Shown in pieces: positions 53,892 through 63,924 of a stretch of 64,000 nucleotides of DNA. Origin of the DNA: an uncultured Lachnospiraceae bacterium (GTDB taxonomy: Bacteria > Bacillota > Clostridia > Lachnospirales > Lachnospiraceae); NCBI GenBank assembly GCA_947652735.1, contig CANTEG010000007.1:1-64000 (forward strand), read 5' to 3'. Position numbers and translations under genes: made by a program. Numbering within the stretch: position 1 is the first letter of the stretch; the number at the start of each line of letters is the position of its first letter. Below the pieces are notes generated by a model, which made no database searches, had not been told where the DNA came from, and saw only the letters and a list, made by a program, of their open reading frames with translations.

Positions 53892-55085
53892 ATGGACGGA
53901 ATGCTATCTCAAGAGGAGATAAATGCTTTACTTGGTGGTGTGTCGGATGATGATTCCGGTCCAACTGATGTAGGAGGTATTACCTTATCTGATGATGAAA
54001 AGGATGCCATTGGGGAAATATCCAACATCTGTATGGGTACAGCGGCAACAACCCTTTATTCCTTGGTAAACCAAAAGGTTGTCATTACCACTCCTGTAGT
54101 AAAGATAACGAATTGGGAGGATTTAACAGGAAGTTATGCGAAACCTTGTGTATTCATAAACATATTCTATAGGGAAGGCATTGACGGAAATAACGTCTTA
54201 ATTTTAAAAGAAGATGACGTTAAAATTATTACAGATTTGATGATGGGAGGAGATGGTCTGAATCCTGCCGATGAGCTCTCAGAGATTCATTTGAGCGCAA
54301 TATGCGAGGCTATGAACCAGATGATGGGATCATCAGCGACATCACTTTCATCCATGTTGAACCGTAAGGTTGATATCAGCCCTCCAGAAGCCGATTTGGT
54401 GGATATGGCAGGGGAAATTGATACAGACAAAGTTTCACAGTTTATGACTGGTGAATTTGCTCAGGTAACCTTCAGAATGACCATCGGAGATCTTGTAGAC
54501 AGTACGATTATGCAGCTTTATCCATTGGATTTTGCAAAAGAGCTTTATAGTATATTTAGTACTGACGATAATAACAAGAAAGAGGAGACAGGAAGTGCTC
54601 CGACTGCTGCACCGCAGCCATCACCAGCTCCTGCTGTACCACAACCGGAGCCGCAACAAAGTCAGCCGATGGGAGGACAACAAATGATGGGCGGACAGCC
54701 AATGATGAATCAGCCAATGATGGGTATGCCGATGATGGGTGGACAGCCGATGATGGGTATGCCAATGATGGGCGGACAGGATGTAAATGTTCAAAATGTT
54801 CAGTTCCAGGCATTTAATCCGATTGTTAATCCTGCATTACAGCAGGAGAACATAGATTTAATAATGGATGTTCCTTTGGAGGTTTCTGTTGTATTAGGCA
54901 GAACGAGAAAATCGATAAAAGAAATTCTCGAATTTTCTCCGGGTACAATTATTGAATTAGATAAGCTTGCAGGTGAGCCGATAGATGTAATGGTTAACCA
55001 GAAGCTTGTAGCAAAGGGTGAAGTTGTAGTTATCGAAGAAAGCTTCGGTATACGAATCACAGAAATTATTAAGGAAAAAATGTAA
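53892..55085 (+). CDS. fliY: Flagellar switch phosphatase/protein FliY with a Met-rich linker
   Basis: A FliN-type switch component fused to a CheC-like domain that can dephosphorylate CheY-P. The 397 residues start LSQEEINALLGG, then a CheC-like region (DEKDAIGEISNICMGTAATTLYSLV, IHLSAICEAMNQMMGSSATSLSSML), then a Pro/Gln-rich and Met/Gly-rich linker of about 70 residues (repeats of the GGQPMMGMPMM kind), and finally the SpoA domain (DVPLEVSVVLGRTRKSIKEILEFSPGTIIELDKLAGEP). The linker is longer and more Met-rich than usual. Confidence 0.92.
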   Translation: MDGMLSQEEINALLGGVSDDDSGPTDVGGITLSDDEKDAIGEISNICMGTAATTLYSLVNQKVVITTPVVKITNWEDLTGSYAKPCVFINIFYREGIDGNNVLILKEDDVKIITDLMMGGDGLNPADELSEIHLSAICEAMNQMMGSSATSLSSMLNRKVDISPPEADLVDMAGEIDTDKVSQFMTGEFAQVTFRMTIGDLVDSTIMQLYPLDFAKELYSIFSTDDNNKKEETGSAPTAAPQPSPAPAVPQPEPQQSQPMGGQQMMGGQPMMNQPMMGMPMMGGQPMMGMPMMGGQDVNVQNVQFQAFNPIVNPALQQENIDLIMDVPLEVSVVLGRTRKSIKEILEFSPGTIIELDKLAGEPIDVMVNQKLVAKGEVVVIEESFGIRITEIIKEKM

Positions 55086-55101
55086 AAAAGGAGAATAAAT
55101 T

Positions 55102-55464
55102 ATGGCAAAGAGTATACTTATATGCGATGATGCAGCATTTATGAGAATGATGATTAAGGACATTTTGGTAAAAAATGGTTACAACGTCGCTGGTGAGGCG
55201 GAAAATGGTGCTAAGGCAGTTGAAAAGTACGCTGAAACTAAGCCGGACCTGGTATTGATGGATATCACCATGCCTGAGATGGATGGTATACAGGCCCTTA
55301 AGAAGATTAAGGAAAGCGATCCAAATGCAAGTATTGTTATGTGTTCTGCAATGGGACAGCAGGCTATGGTTATTGAGTCTATTCAATCAGGAGCAAGAGA
55401 TTTTATAGTTAAGCCTTTCCAGCCTGAAAGAGTTCTTGAGGCTGTTAAGAAGGCAGTTGGTTAA
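55102..55464 (+). CDS. cheY: Chemotaxis response regulator CheY
   Basis: Single receiver domain of 120 residues. Phosphorylation-site Asp (LVLMDITMPEMDG), acidic pocket (CDDAAFMR), and the conserved Lys (FIVKPFQPE) are visible. CheA is not in this window. AAAAAAGGAGA precedes the ATG. The position after fliY follows the Bacillus flagellar order. Confidence 0.94.
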   Translation: MAKSILICDDAAFMRMMIKDILVKNGYNVAGEAENGAKAVEKYAETKPDLVLMDITMPEMDGIQALKKIKESDPNASIVMCSAMGQQAMVIESIQSGARDFIVKPFQPERVLEAVKKAVG

Positions 55465-55466
55465 AT

Positions 55467-55877
55467 ATGGCAATATTACTCACGGGTAGTATGAGTGGTC
55501 AGACAATTTGGCAGTTTATAAAGCTTATATTGATATTTGTTGTAATACTTATTTTGGCTTATTATGCAACAAGATTTGTGGCAAAGTACCATAGTAATTC
55601 TCTTGTTGGGAAAACAGGTCTTAAAATTGTTGAATCGATGAGTGTAGGAAACAACAAATTTATTGTGATTGCACAAATTAATGGCTCATATTATGCACTT
55701 GGGGTAGGAAAAGATGAAATAACTTTTATAGATAAATTATCTGATTATACCCCCTGTGTCTCTGACAACGAAATTACAGGAGACGGCTCAAAAAAGAGCT
55801 TTAAGGATGTGCTATCGCAGTTTACCGGTAAATCGAGGCAGGGAAGTGACGAGGATAATAAGTCTGATGGTTCGTAA
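55467..55877 (+). CDS. fliO: Flagellar biosynthesis protein FliO
   Basis: Helper of the export gate. The 136 residues have one membrane helix (about 15-37, IKLILIFVVILILAYYATRFV) and a cytoplasmic part with IVESMSVGNNKFIVIAQINGSYYALGVGKDEITFIDKL, which resembles FliO/FliZ. It starts two bases after cheY. A hairpin follows the stop. Confidence 0.85.
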   Translation: MAILLTGSMSGQTIWQFIKLILIFVVILILAYYATRFVAKYHSNSLVGKTGLKIVESMSVGNNKFIVIAQINGSYYALGVGKDEITFIDKLSDYTPCVSDNEITGDGSKKSFKDVLSQFTGKSRQGSDEDNKSDGS

Positions 55878-55878
55878 A

Positions 55879-55921
55879 GGGCAGCCCTTGGATTTTAATA
55901 GTGGTCTGCCCATTAGAATTT
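55879..55921 (+). promoter_or_regulatory. Hairpin between fliO and fliP
   Basis: GGGCAG (55879-55884) pairs with CTGCCC (55916-55921) across a 31-base loop. A smaller GCGT/ACGC hairpin follows at about 55931-55943. No strong T run follows. Confidence 0.35.
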
Positions 55922-55963
55922 AATTTAGTGCGTTAATTACGCATGATAAAAGTAGGTTTTAGA

Positions 55964-56785
55964 ATGAAACATAAGAAGCTTTGCAAATTTTTATTATTAT
56001 TTGTTATTGCTGTCGTTGTTATATTTTCAGGTACAAGTTCATATGCTACGGGTTTAACCCCGGAAACTGACCCTGAGGAGGGTATAGAAACGGGCATCGA
56101 TGATGATGACGGGTTTTCTGCCGGTCTTACTTTTAACTCTAATTCCGACGAAACTACCCTTTCCGGAACTCTTCAGTTGTTGTTGGTTATTACGGTGATT
56201 TCAATAGCTCCGTCAATATTAGTTATGGTGACATCCTTTACAAGGATAATCGTTGTTCTTCATTTTTTGAGAACCGCCATAGGCACACAGTCCTCGCCAC
56301 CAAATAATGTATTGATTGGGCTCTCGTTATTTTTAACCTTTTTTATTATGGCACCGGTTTTTAATAACGTAAAAACACAAGCATTGGACCCTTTAGCAGC
56401 GAATGAAATAACCCAGTCTGAGGCGATAAGCAATGGCATAAAGCCAATCAGGGAATTTATGATGGATCAGGTTCGCCAGGATGACCTTCGTCTATTTATG
56501 GATATAGCCAAGATTGATATGGTTGAAACATTGGATGATATTCCAATTACTGTTGTTATTCCGGCATTTATTATCAGCGAGCTTCGGGCGGCATTTATAA
56601 TCGGATTTTTAATTTATATTCCGTTTATTGTTATTGATATGGTTGTGTCATCCGTGCTTATGGCAATGGGTATGATGATGTTACCGCCTACAACGATATC
56701 CATGCCTTTCAAAATATTGTTGTTTATATTAGCGGATGGATGGAATCTTGTCATAGGTCAGCTTGTTATGACGTTTAACTTGTGA
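55964..56785 (+). CDS. fliP: Flagellar export gate protein FliP
   Basis: Core export-gate subunit. The 273 residues have an N-terminal signal-like helix (about 7-28), then the conserved PSILVMVTSFTRIIVVLHFLRTAIGTQSSPPNNVLIGLSLFLTFFIM, and the C-terminal PAFIISELRAAFIIGFLIYIPFIVIDMVVSSVLMAMGMMMLPPTTISMPFKILLFILADGW. The ATG at 55964 has AGG at a suitable distance; the ATG at 55943 does not. Confidence 0.93.
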   Translation: MKHKKLCKFLLLFVIAVVVIFSGTSSYATGLTPETDPEEGIETGIDDDDGFSAGLTFNSNSDETTLSGTLQLLLVITVISIAPSILVMVTSFTRIIVVLHFLRTAIGTQSSPPNNVLIGLSLFLTFFIMAPVFNNVKTQALDPLAANEITQSEAISNGIKPIREFMMDQVRQDDLRLFMDIAKIDMVETLDDIPITVVIPAFIISELRAAFIIGFLIYIPFIVIDMVVSSVLMAMGMMMLPPTTISMPFKILLFILADGWNLVIGQLVMTFNL

Positions 56786-56835
56786 CGTGTGTAAAATATA
56801 TGAGATTCCGATTAAGGACGAAGAGGTGAGTGTCA

Positions 56836-57105
56836 GTGAGTACAGGAGATGTCATAGATGTTGCTGTTCAGGCTATATGGCTTGTTATAAAATGTAGTGC
56901 ACCAATGCTTTTGGTGTCACTTATAATTGGTCTTGCAATCAGTATATTCCAGACTGTAACATCAATACAGGAACAGACGTTAACATTTGTGCCTAAAATG
57001 CTCTCTATATTTCTTACACTGATAATATGTGGTGATTGGATTATGAGTAATATATCTCAGTTTATTCAGGATCTTTATAGCCGGTTTGGAGATTTTGTGA
57101 GGTAG
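56836..57105 (+). CDS. fliQ: Flagellar export gate protein FliQ
   Basis: The 89 residues are the standard FliQ length, with two membrane helices (about 13-35 and 52-72) and ISIFQTVTSIQEQTLTFVPKML. GAGGTG favours the GTG at 56836 over the one at 56830. It ends five bases before fliR. Confidence 0.93.
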   Translation: MSTGDVIDVAVQAIWLVIKCSAPMLLVSLIIGLAISIFQTVTSIQEQTLTFVPKMLSIFLTLIICGDWIMSNISQFIQDLYSRFGDFVR

Positions 57106-57109
57106 TGCC

Positions 57110-57883
57110 ATGGAGTTAACAATATCTACCTTGACATTGGAAGCTTTTTTATTGGTTGTTGTGCGTACAGGATGTTTTGTTGCCACTGCACCATTGTTTA
57201 GTCACAGAAGTATTAATGCCAGGTTAAGGGTTTTGATTGGTGTTTGTATATCCTTAGCCATTTTTTCTTCCATGAGTATTGGACTTCCGGTGTATGATTC
57301 GGTTTTGGGATATACTTTTTTGGTTTTAAAAGAAGCTGTTGTAGGACTGTCGCTTGGTTTTGTGGCAAGGCTTGTCATGTCAACGCTTGTGCTGGCAGGG
57401 GAATTTATAGACAGGGAAATAGGTTTTACCATGTCTTCAGCGTTTGACCCAAATACAGGAGCAATGGTAACTATAACGGCAGAATTATATGATAAGTTAA
57501 TTTATTTAGTAATTGTTATTACGGGTATGCATCATTATATATTACGGGCAATTGCGGAAACCTTTGAGCTTATTCCGGTTGGCAGTGTCAGCTTGAATTT
57601 GCCGGCTGTTTATGTAAGTGTGGTATCATTTATTGTACAGTATTTTACGATTGGGTTTAGAATTGCCATGCCAATTTTTTTGGCTGCGGTAATGTTGAAT
57701 GTTATTTTAGGCATACTTACCAAAAGCTCACCGCAGATGAATATGTTTGCAATAGGTATGCAGCTTAAGGTTATTGTAGGAATGCTTACATTGACGATAA
57801 CAATAATGTTCGTCCCGAATATTGCAAGTTATCTAGTGGATAGAATGCAGGATATGTTAAGCTCACTGATAGGTGGATTGTGA
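57110..57883 (+). CDS. fliR: Flagellar export gate protein FliR
   Basis: The 257 residues have about six membrane helices with VVRTGCFVATAPLFSHRSINARLRVLIG near the start, and GEFIDREIGFTMSSAFDPNTG (FliR signature). It begins four bases after fliQ and ends just before flhB. Confidence 0.93.
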   Translation: MELTISTLTLEAFLLVVVRTGCFVATAPLFSHRSINARLRVLIGVCISLAIFSSMSIGLPVYDSVLGYTFLVLKEAVVGLSLGFVARLVMSTLVLAGEFIDREIGFTMSSAFDPNTGAMVTITAELYDKLIYLVIVITGMHHYILRAIAETFELIPVGSVSLNLPAVYVSVVSFIVQYFTIGFRIAMPIFLAAVMLNVILGILTKSSPQMNMFAIGMQLKVIVGMLTLTITIMFVPNIASYLVDRMQDMLSSLIGGL

Positions 57884-57884
57884 C

Positions 57885-59003
57885 ATGGAATTATACTCTG
57901 ATTCCCGAATAAAATATGATCTTCAGTTCTTTGCGGAACAGAATGGTGAGAAAACAGAGGAGCCGACCGCCAAGAAAATCGAGGATACCAGAAAAGAGGG
58001 ACAGGTTGCTAAAAGTAAGGAAATTTCAACAGCGTTTTCACTTTTGGCTCTTTTTATATCTTTAAAGGTATTTATGGGTTTTCTAGGTGAACGGATGGTA
58101 AATGTTTTCTTTACGTTTTGGAAGGAAATGTCAATTTATCCCAACGATGTTTTTAATTCAGTCAAGGTATGGCAGATTATGCTGAGTGCCCTGGTTTACA
58201 TTTTGATTACCTGCCTTCCGTTTTTGCTTATTGCATTTATAGTGGCATTTGCATCGCAGAAAGTCCAGATTAAATGGATGGTTACTGCAAAGCCATTAAA
58301 ACCTAAGTTTAGTAAAATGAATCCCATAAGCGGATTTAAAAGAATGTTTTCAAAACAGGCAGTGTTTGAACTTCTTTTATCGATTTTAAAGATAGCTATA
58401 TTTTCGGCTGTCTGTTATTCTGTTGTAAAGGACAATGTGGGTATTGTCATGACCCTTTACGACTATGAAATTAGAGACTGTCTTGTAGTTTTGTACGACC
58501 TTGTATTTGAGCTTGGCATGAAAATCTCTCTTGTGTATATTGTTATCAGTCTTGCTGATTACATATTCCAAAGATGGAAGCACAAGAAGGATATAAAGAT
58601 GACAAAGCAGGAAGTGAAGGATGAGTATAAAAATCAGGAAGGAGACCCTAAGGTTAAGAGTCAGCAGAGACAGCGAATGCAGCAGGCTTCTAGAAGAAGA
58701 ATGATGCAGAGTATTCCTGAAGCAGATGTAGTTATAACAAATCCTACCCATTTTGCGGTAGCCCTTAAATACGACAATACGGAAAATATGGCACCGATTG
58801 TAACGGCGAAAGGAGCCGACTATCTTGCCTTTAAAATAAAGGATATAGCAAAAGAAAATAATGTAGAAATTGTTGAAAATAAACCACTTGCCAGAATGCT
58901 GTATGCCAACGTTGATATCGGAAGGGAAATTCCCCCTGAGCTTTATCAGTCAGTGGCAGAAATTTTAGCATATGTGTATGGTATAAAAAATAAAGCCGGT
59001 TAA
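57885..59003 (+). CDS. flhB: Flagellar export switch protein FlhB
   Basis: Substrate-specificity switch of the export machinery. The 372 residues have four membrane helices, a cytoplasmic domain, and the self-cleaving NPTH motif at about residue 286 (ADVVITNPTHFAVALKYD). Conserved early parts are EKTEEPTAKKIEDTRKEGQVAKSKE. AGGTGG eight bases before supports the ATG at 57885 rather than the GTG at 57873. It follows fliR with a one-base gap. Confidence 0.95.
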   Translation: MELYSDSRIKYDLQFFAEQNGEKTEEPTAKKIEDTRKEGQVAKSKEISTAFSLLALFISLKVFMGFLGERMVNVFFTFWKEMSIYPNDVFNSVKVWQIMLSALVYILITCLPFLLIAFIVAFASQKVQIKWMVTAKPLKPKFSKMNPISGFKRMFSKQAVFELLLSILKIAIFSAVCYSVVKDNVGIVMTLYDYEIRDCLVVLYDLVFELGMKISLVYIVISLADYIFQRWKHKKDIKMTKQEVKDEYKNQEGDPKVKSQQRQRMQQASRRRMMQSIPEADVVITNPTHFAVALKYDNTENMAPIVTAKGADYLAFKIKDIAKENNVEIVENKPLARMLYANVDIGREIPPELYQSVAEILAYVYGIKNKAG

Positions 59004-59046
59004 GTTTGACTAATGATGTGACACCGGAGAAAGGAGACTTGGTAAA

Positions 59047-61092
59047 ATGATGAGACGAAATGACCTGTTCTTAGGAATATACTTACTTGCAGCAGTTATA
59101 TTCTTTATTATTCCTATGCCTGCACAGTTGTTGGATGTGCTCATCCTGTTTAACATTTCCATGTCTCTTATTATAGTATTTAACTGTCTGTTTACAAAAG
59201 AAACATTGAATATGTCAGGCTTTCCGACATTACTTTTGTTTACCACAATATTTAGAATATCTTTGAATGTTTCCTCTACAAGACTGATACTTACTACTGG
59301 TGACCCGGGACAGGTTATTGAGGTTTTTGGTTCCTTCGTAGGAGGAGGAAGCCTTGTTATCGGTGCAATTATCTTTATTGTACTGATTATTGTTCAGATG
59401 ATGGTTATAAACAAAGGTTCTGAGAGAGTTTCAGAAGTAACTGCAAGATTTACACTGGATGCTATGCCGGGTAAACAGATGGCAATTGACGCAGATCTTA
59501 ATACGGGAGCAATCACGGACCAGGAGGCGATTGCTAGACGTGAAAAGATACAGGCGGAGTCAGCGTTCTTCGGAGCTATGGATGGTGCTTCGAAATACGT
59601 TAAGGGAGATGCTACCGCAGGTCTTATTATTACACTTATCAATGTTATCGGTGGAATTGTTATTGGTATGACCTCTATGGGGCTTACTATTTCAGAGGCA
59701 TTAAATAAATTCGTAATACTTACAATTGGTGACGGCCTGGTATCACAGATTCCGTCCATGCTGATATCTCTTTCAACAGGTATTCTTGTAACAAAGGCGT
59801 CCAAGGAAGAAAATATAGGTGATATCCTGATAGGGCAGTTGTTCAGTATACCGAAGGTGCTTCTCATGGTTGGTATTACTATGATTACACTTGGACTTGG
59901 GACACCACTGAATCCTGTATTTTGCTGTGCCTATGGTATTTTGTTTATCATTCTTTCCTTTGCTATCAAGGGTACGCAGGAGGAGGCTGCCATTAAGGAG
60001 GAAGTAGAGGAAGAGGAGATACAGGCAGACGAGGTGAGAAGGCATGAAAATGTTAATTCACTTCTTCAGGTTGACCCTATTGAATTGGAGTTTGGTTATG
60101 GTATAATACCGTTAGCGGATGTAAATCAGGGAGGTGACCTCCTTGACAGAGTTGTTATGATAAGAAGGCAGATTGCATTGGAGCTTGGTGCAGTGGTACC
60201 TATTATAAGACTTCGTGACAACATTCAGCTTAATCCGAACCAGTATATCATAAAGATAAAAGGAATACAGGTTAGTGAGGGCGAAATACTTTTTGACCAC
60301 TATATGGCGATGAATCCGGGATATGTGGAGGATGAGATAACGGGAATTCCTACATTTGAACCTGCATTTCATCTGGAGGCCATGTGGATTACGGAATCAC
60401 AGAGGGAGCGTGCTGAGTCACTTGGCTATACGGTTGTAGACCCACCTTCAATTATAGCTACACATTTGACGGAGGTAATAAAAGAGCATCTTGACGAGCT
60501 TCTCAACAGACAGGATGTTCAGAATCTTATCGATAACATTACGGAGACCAACAAGACTCTTGTGGATGAGCTGGTACCGAAACTTCTTGGTGTTGGTGAT
60601 ATTCAAAAGGTATTGCAGAATCTCCTTAAGGAGGGCATTTCAATCAGAGATCTCGTTACAATTTTTGAGACTCTTGCAGATTATGCCGCCACATCAAGAG
60701 ATACAGATATACTTACGGAGTATGTGCGTCAGTCATTAAGGCGTGCAATATCTAACAAATACTTTGGAGATGAGGAACTTACTACAGTAATTACCCTCGA
60801 CCCTAAGGTGGAACAGATGATTATGAATTCTGTTAAGCAGACAGAGCAGGGAGCGTATATCGCCCTTGATCCGGCAGTTACAAAGGAAATATTAAATTCC
60901 ACGGAAGTGGAGCTTAAGAAGCTTGAGAATAAAGGACAGGCACCTATTATTATTACATCTCCTATTGTGAGAATGTACTTTAAAAAACTGACAAGCGAAT
61001 ATTTTAAGGATTTGATTGTTATTTCTTACAATGAGATTGACTCAAATATTGAACTCAAGTCCGTGGGAGTGGTGACTATAAATGATAATTAA
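59047..61092 (+). CDS. flhA: Flagellar export gate protein FlhA
   Basis: The 681 residues have about eight membrane helices in the N-terminal half, with FPTLLLFTTIFRISLNVSSTRLILT, the FHIPEP-like RFTLDAMPGKQMAIDADLNTGAI, and a cytoplasmic C-terminal domain for substrate and chaperone docking. GAAAGGAGA precedes the ATG. Its stop region overlaps the flhF start by 11 bases. Confidence 0.95.
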   Translation: MMRRNDLFLGIYLLAAVIFFIIPMPAQLLDVLILFNISMSLIIVFNCLFTKETLNMSGFPTLLLFTTIFRISLNVSSTRLILTTGDPGQVIEVFGSFVGGGSLVIGAIIFIVLIIVQMMVINKGSERVSEVTARFTLDAMPGKQMAIDADLNTGAITDQEAIARREKIQAESAFFGAMDGASKYVKGDATAGLIITLINVIGGIVIGMTSMGLTISEALNKFVILTIGDGLVSQIPSMLISLSTGILVTKASKEENIGDILIGQLFSIPKVLLMVGITMITLGLGTPLNPVFCCAYGILFIILSFAIKGTQEEAAIKEEVEEEEIQADEVRRHENVNSLLQVDPIELEFGYGIIPLADVNQGGDLLDRVVMIRRQIALELGAVVPIIRLRDNIQLNPNQYIIKIKGIQVSEGEILFDHYMAMNPGYVEDEITGIPTFEPAFHLEAMWITESQRERAESLGYTVVDPPSIIATHLTEVIKEHLDELLNRQDVQNLIDNITETNKTLVDELVPKLLGVGDIQKVLQNLLKEGISIRDLVTIFETLADYAATSRDTDILTEYVRQSLRRAISNKYFGDEELTTVITLDPKVEQMIMNSVKQTEQGAYIALDPAVTKEILNSTEVELKKLENKGQAPIIITSPIVRMYFKKLTSEYFKDLIVISYNEIDSNIELKSVGVVTINDN

Positions 61093-62311
61093 AAAATTTG
61101 AGGCACAAACAGAAAAAGAAGCTACATTGATGGCAAGAGAGGAGCTTGGACCAGAGGCTATCGTTATGAACATAAAAACGATTAAGCCTAAGGGGATTTT
61201 TAAACTCTTTAAGAAAAATAAAGTGGAGCTTACCGCTGCTATTGACGATAATGTAAATGAGAAGAAAAGTGTAGCTCCTGAAAGACCAGTAACCTCAGAT
61301 ACAAAGAGTGAGTATTATAGATTTGGAAATGTTTTTGCTAATTCTGATAATGAATATGCAGATGAGGCAAAAAATGCAATTGAGGAAAAGATAAATAATA
61401 TAGCGAAGCTTTTAGAACAGCAGGTTTCAGTAGCTAAGGCAGGAGAAGCTTCCGACACGGAAAAGAAGGAAGAAAAAGCAGCAGATTCATCTGAGGGTGA
61501 TGCACCTGAAGAGGAGGAACAGGGAAATAAGGTGGTTGAGCTTATACGCAATCAGCTTATAGAAAATGAATTGTCAGAAAAACATGTTGATGCTATCATT
61601 GACGAGCTTGAGCTATCAAATGATGAACAGCCCCTTGATAATGTTTTATCTAAAATTTATCAGAAAATTGTTCTTAAGCTAGGAGAAATAGATAATTTAA
61701 AGGCCGATGAAAATAACCCTAAAATAGTATTTTTTGTGGGTAGCACAGGCGTGGGAAAAACCACAACAATGGCAAAGCTTGCTTCAAAATATAAGCTTGA
61801 AGAGAAGCTTGATATTGTCATGTTTTCTGTTGATACATACAGAATTGCTGCAATTGACCAGATAAAAACATACGCAAATATAATCAATACTCCTATGGAA
61901 GTAGTTTATACACCTGAGGAGATGAAAAACCTTGTGGAAAAATACAAGCAGTGTGACCTTATATTTGTGGATACCGCAGGACGTTCCCATAAAAATAATG
62001 AGCAGAAAAACGATTTGGCATCCATTATTGATGCTGTAAAGGATTACGAAAAAGAGATATATCTTGTTGTAAGTGCAACAACAAAATACAGTGACTTAAA
62101 GAGTATTGCAAAAACATATGAAGAAATGTTTGATTACAAGCTTATTTTCACAAAGCTTGATGAGACAAGAGGTTTAGGAAATATACTGAATTTGAAGCTT
62201 GATATGAATAAACAGCTTTCTTATGTCACATGGGGACAAAATGTTCCTGACGACATAGGAAGTCTTAATCCTCAGGTAATAGCGAAAAAACTATTAGGAG
62301 GTACTGAATGA
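61082..62311 (+). CDS. flhF: SRP-type GTPase FlhF
   Basis: Sets number and place of flagella with FlhG. The 409 residues have an N-terminal basic/acidic domain, then the NG GTPase with Walker A VGSTGVGKTTTMAKLA (about 220-235), DTYRIAAIDQIKTYA, DTAGRSHKN and TKLDETRGLG. It overlaps flhA and shares ATGA with flhG. Confidence 0.94.
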   Translation: MIIKKFEAQTEKEATLMAREELGPEAIVMNIKTIKPKGIFKLFKKNKVELTAAIDDNVNEKKSVAPERPVTSDTKSEYYRFGNVFANSDNEYADEAKNAIEEKINNIAKLLEQQVSVAKAGEASDTEKKEEKAADSSEGDAPEEEEQGNKVVELIRNQLIENELSEKHVDAIIDELELSNDEQPLDNVLSKIYQKIVLKLGEIDNLKADENNPKIVFFVGSTGVGKTTTMAKLASKYKLEEKLDIVMFSVDTYRIAAIDQIKTYANIINTPMEVVYTPEEMKNLVEKYKQCDLIFVDTAGRSHKNNEQKNDLASIIDAVKDYEKEIYLVVSATTKYSDLKSIAKTYEEMFDYKLIFTKLDETRGLGNILNLKLDMNKQLSYVTWGQNVPDDIGSLNPQVIAKKLLGGTE

Positions 62312-63189
62312 TGGATCAGGCTTCTAAATTAAGACAATTGGTTGATGAGGGAAATGTTATATCCAATGCCCGTGTTATCACTGTCACAAGTGGAAAAGGT
62401 GGTGTCGGAAAAACAAGCATTTCCGTTAATTTGGCTATGGAGCTTACAAAGCGTGGAAAAAAGGTCATTATTTTTGATGCTGATTTTGGTCTTGCCAACG
62501 TGGAGGTTATGCTAGGTATAAGACCAAAGTACAATCTTCTTGACTCCATATATAACAATAAGTCCATGGAGGAGATTATTACTCCGGGACCAGGGAACAT
62601 AGGCTTTATATCAGGAGGTTCTGGTGTTTCTGAGCTTGCCACCTTAAGCAATGATAACATAAAGCTTTTGGTATCAAAGCTTACACAGCTTGACTCTATG
62701 TGTGATGTTCTTATTATTGATACAGGTGCAGGAATAACAGATTCCGTTATGGAGTTTGTCCTTGTAAGCCCTGAAGTTATACTTGTGGTTACACCTGAGC
62801 CGACATCAATAACAGATTCATATTCACTCCTAAAGGTACTTAGAAGAAAGAATCGGTTTGACCCTTTGTGTAAAACAATCAATGTAATTTCAAACAGGGT
62901 GACACATAAAGATGAGGGGATTGAGATATACAATAAGATAAATACCGTTTCCTCAAAGTTTTTGGGAACGAATCTGAAGTACTTAGGTGCAGTACCACAT
63001 GACAAGAATGCATCGATTGCGGTTATTGAACAAAGGCCTATTGTGGAGGCTTATCCTGATTCACCGGTGTCAAAATCCATAGCAAATATCGCATCAAAAC
63101 TGTTTGATGATGATAGAAATGATTATGACAAAAGACAGGGTATAGCAAAGGTATTTCATAACTTTATTAAGTCAAAAAGAAAAAAATAA
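62308..63189 (+). CDS. flhG: MinD/ParA-type ATPase FlhG
   Basis: Limits flagellar number by acting on FlhF. The 293 residues have the deviant Walker A TSGKGGVGKTSISVNLAMEL (about 27-46), FDADFGLANVEVMLGI and DTGAGITDSVMEFVLVSPEV. The membrane-binding end is basic (HNFIKSKRKK). It overlaps the flhF stop by four bases. Confidence 0.93.
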   Translation: MMDQASKLRQLVDEGNVISNARVITVTSGKGGVGKTSISVNLAMELTKRGKKVIIFDADFGLANVEVMLGIRPKYNLLDSIYNNKSMEEIITPGPGNIGFISGGSGVSELATLSNDNIKLLVSKLTQLDSMCDVLIIDTGAGITDSVMEFVLVSPEVILVVTPEPTSITDSYSLLKVLRRKNRFDPLCKTINVISNRVTHKDEGIEIYNKINTVSSKFLGTNLKYLGAVPHDKNASIAVIEQRPIVEAYPDSPVSKSIANIASKLFDDDRNDYDKRQGIAKVFHNFIKSKRKK

Positions 63190-63212
63190 TTTCAAAAAAG
63201 AAAGGGACGATT

Positions 63213-63923
63213 ATGGGAATTGCTGTCGGTAATAAAATTGAATTGGTTAAGCTGGAGCAGATTATTAAAAATGATAGAGACAGAAAAGTATATGTAAGTA
63301 AAATATACGATTTTCTTTCATCCGATACTCTTCAAATAGCTATGCCGATATATGATGGAAAAATAGTGCCGTTGCCTGTTGATGAAAAGTTTTCGGCATG
63401 TTTTTATACAGATACGGGATTATTACAGTGTAATGTTTTGATTACGTCAAGATACAAAAGCGGAAATTTGTTTTTCTGCGAGGTACTTATGCTCGATGAA
63501 TTGGCTAAGCTGCAAAGAAGGGACTTTTACAGATATAAATGTTCCATGGGGGCACAAATCAGGGTTGTTTCAGATAATGAATATGAGACAGGGGTTCCCG
63601 AGGATATAACAATTACAGAGGATGACTTGGAATGGCAGGTAGCAAGATTTATTGATATCAGCGGCGGCGGTGCCAAAATTATACAAAAAGAGCATTTGGA
63701 AAAAAATGAGATTGTAAAGATTCGGTTTGAGTTGGTTGTTGTTGATGAAGTATTCAAATTTAGTTTATTTGCACGTGTATTAAGCAGTCTTTTGATGGAC
63801 GGACGGACTGATATATATGAGCAGCGTCTTGAATTTATGAAAATAACCAAGGATGACAGGGATAAGATAATAAAGTATATCTTTGAAAGTGAACGTGTTG
63901 CAAGAGCAAAAGGATATAGATAA
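63213..63923 (+). CDS. PilZ-domain c-di-GMP receptor, YcgR/YpfA-like
   Basis: The 236 residues have an N-terminal YcgR-N-like domain and a PilZ domain with the c-di-GMP motif RRDFYRYKC...DISGGGAKI. Such proteins slow flagellar rotation on c-di-GMP binding. Its place between flhG and cheB supports a motility role. AAAGGGA precedes the ATG. Confidence 0.85.
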   Translation: MGIAVGNKIELVKLEQIIKNDRDRKVYVSKIYDFLSSDTLQIAMPIYDGKIVPLPVDEKFSACFYTDTGLLQCNVLITSRYKSGNLFFCEVLMLDELAKLQRRDFYRYKCSMGAQIRVVSDNEYETGVPEDITITEDDLEWQVARFIDISGGGAKIIQKEHLEKNEIVKIRFELVVVDEVFKFSLFARVLSSLLMDGRTDIYEQRLEFMKITKDDRDKIIKYIFESERVARAKGYR

Positions 63924-63924
63924 A

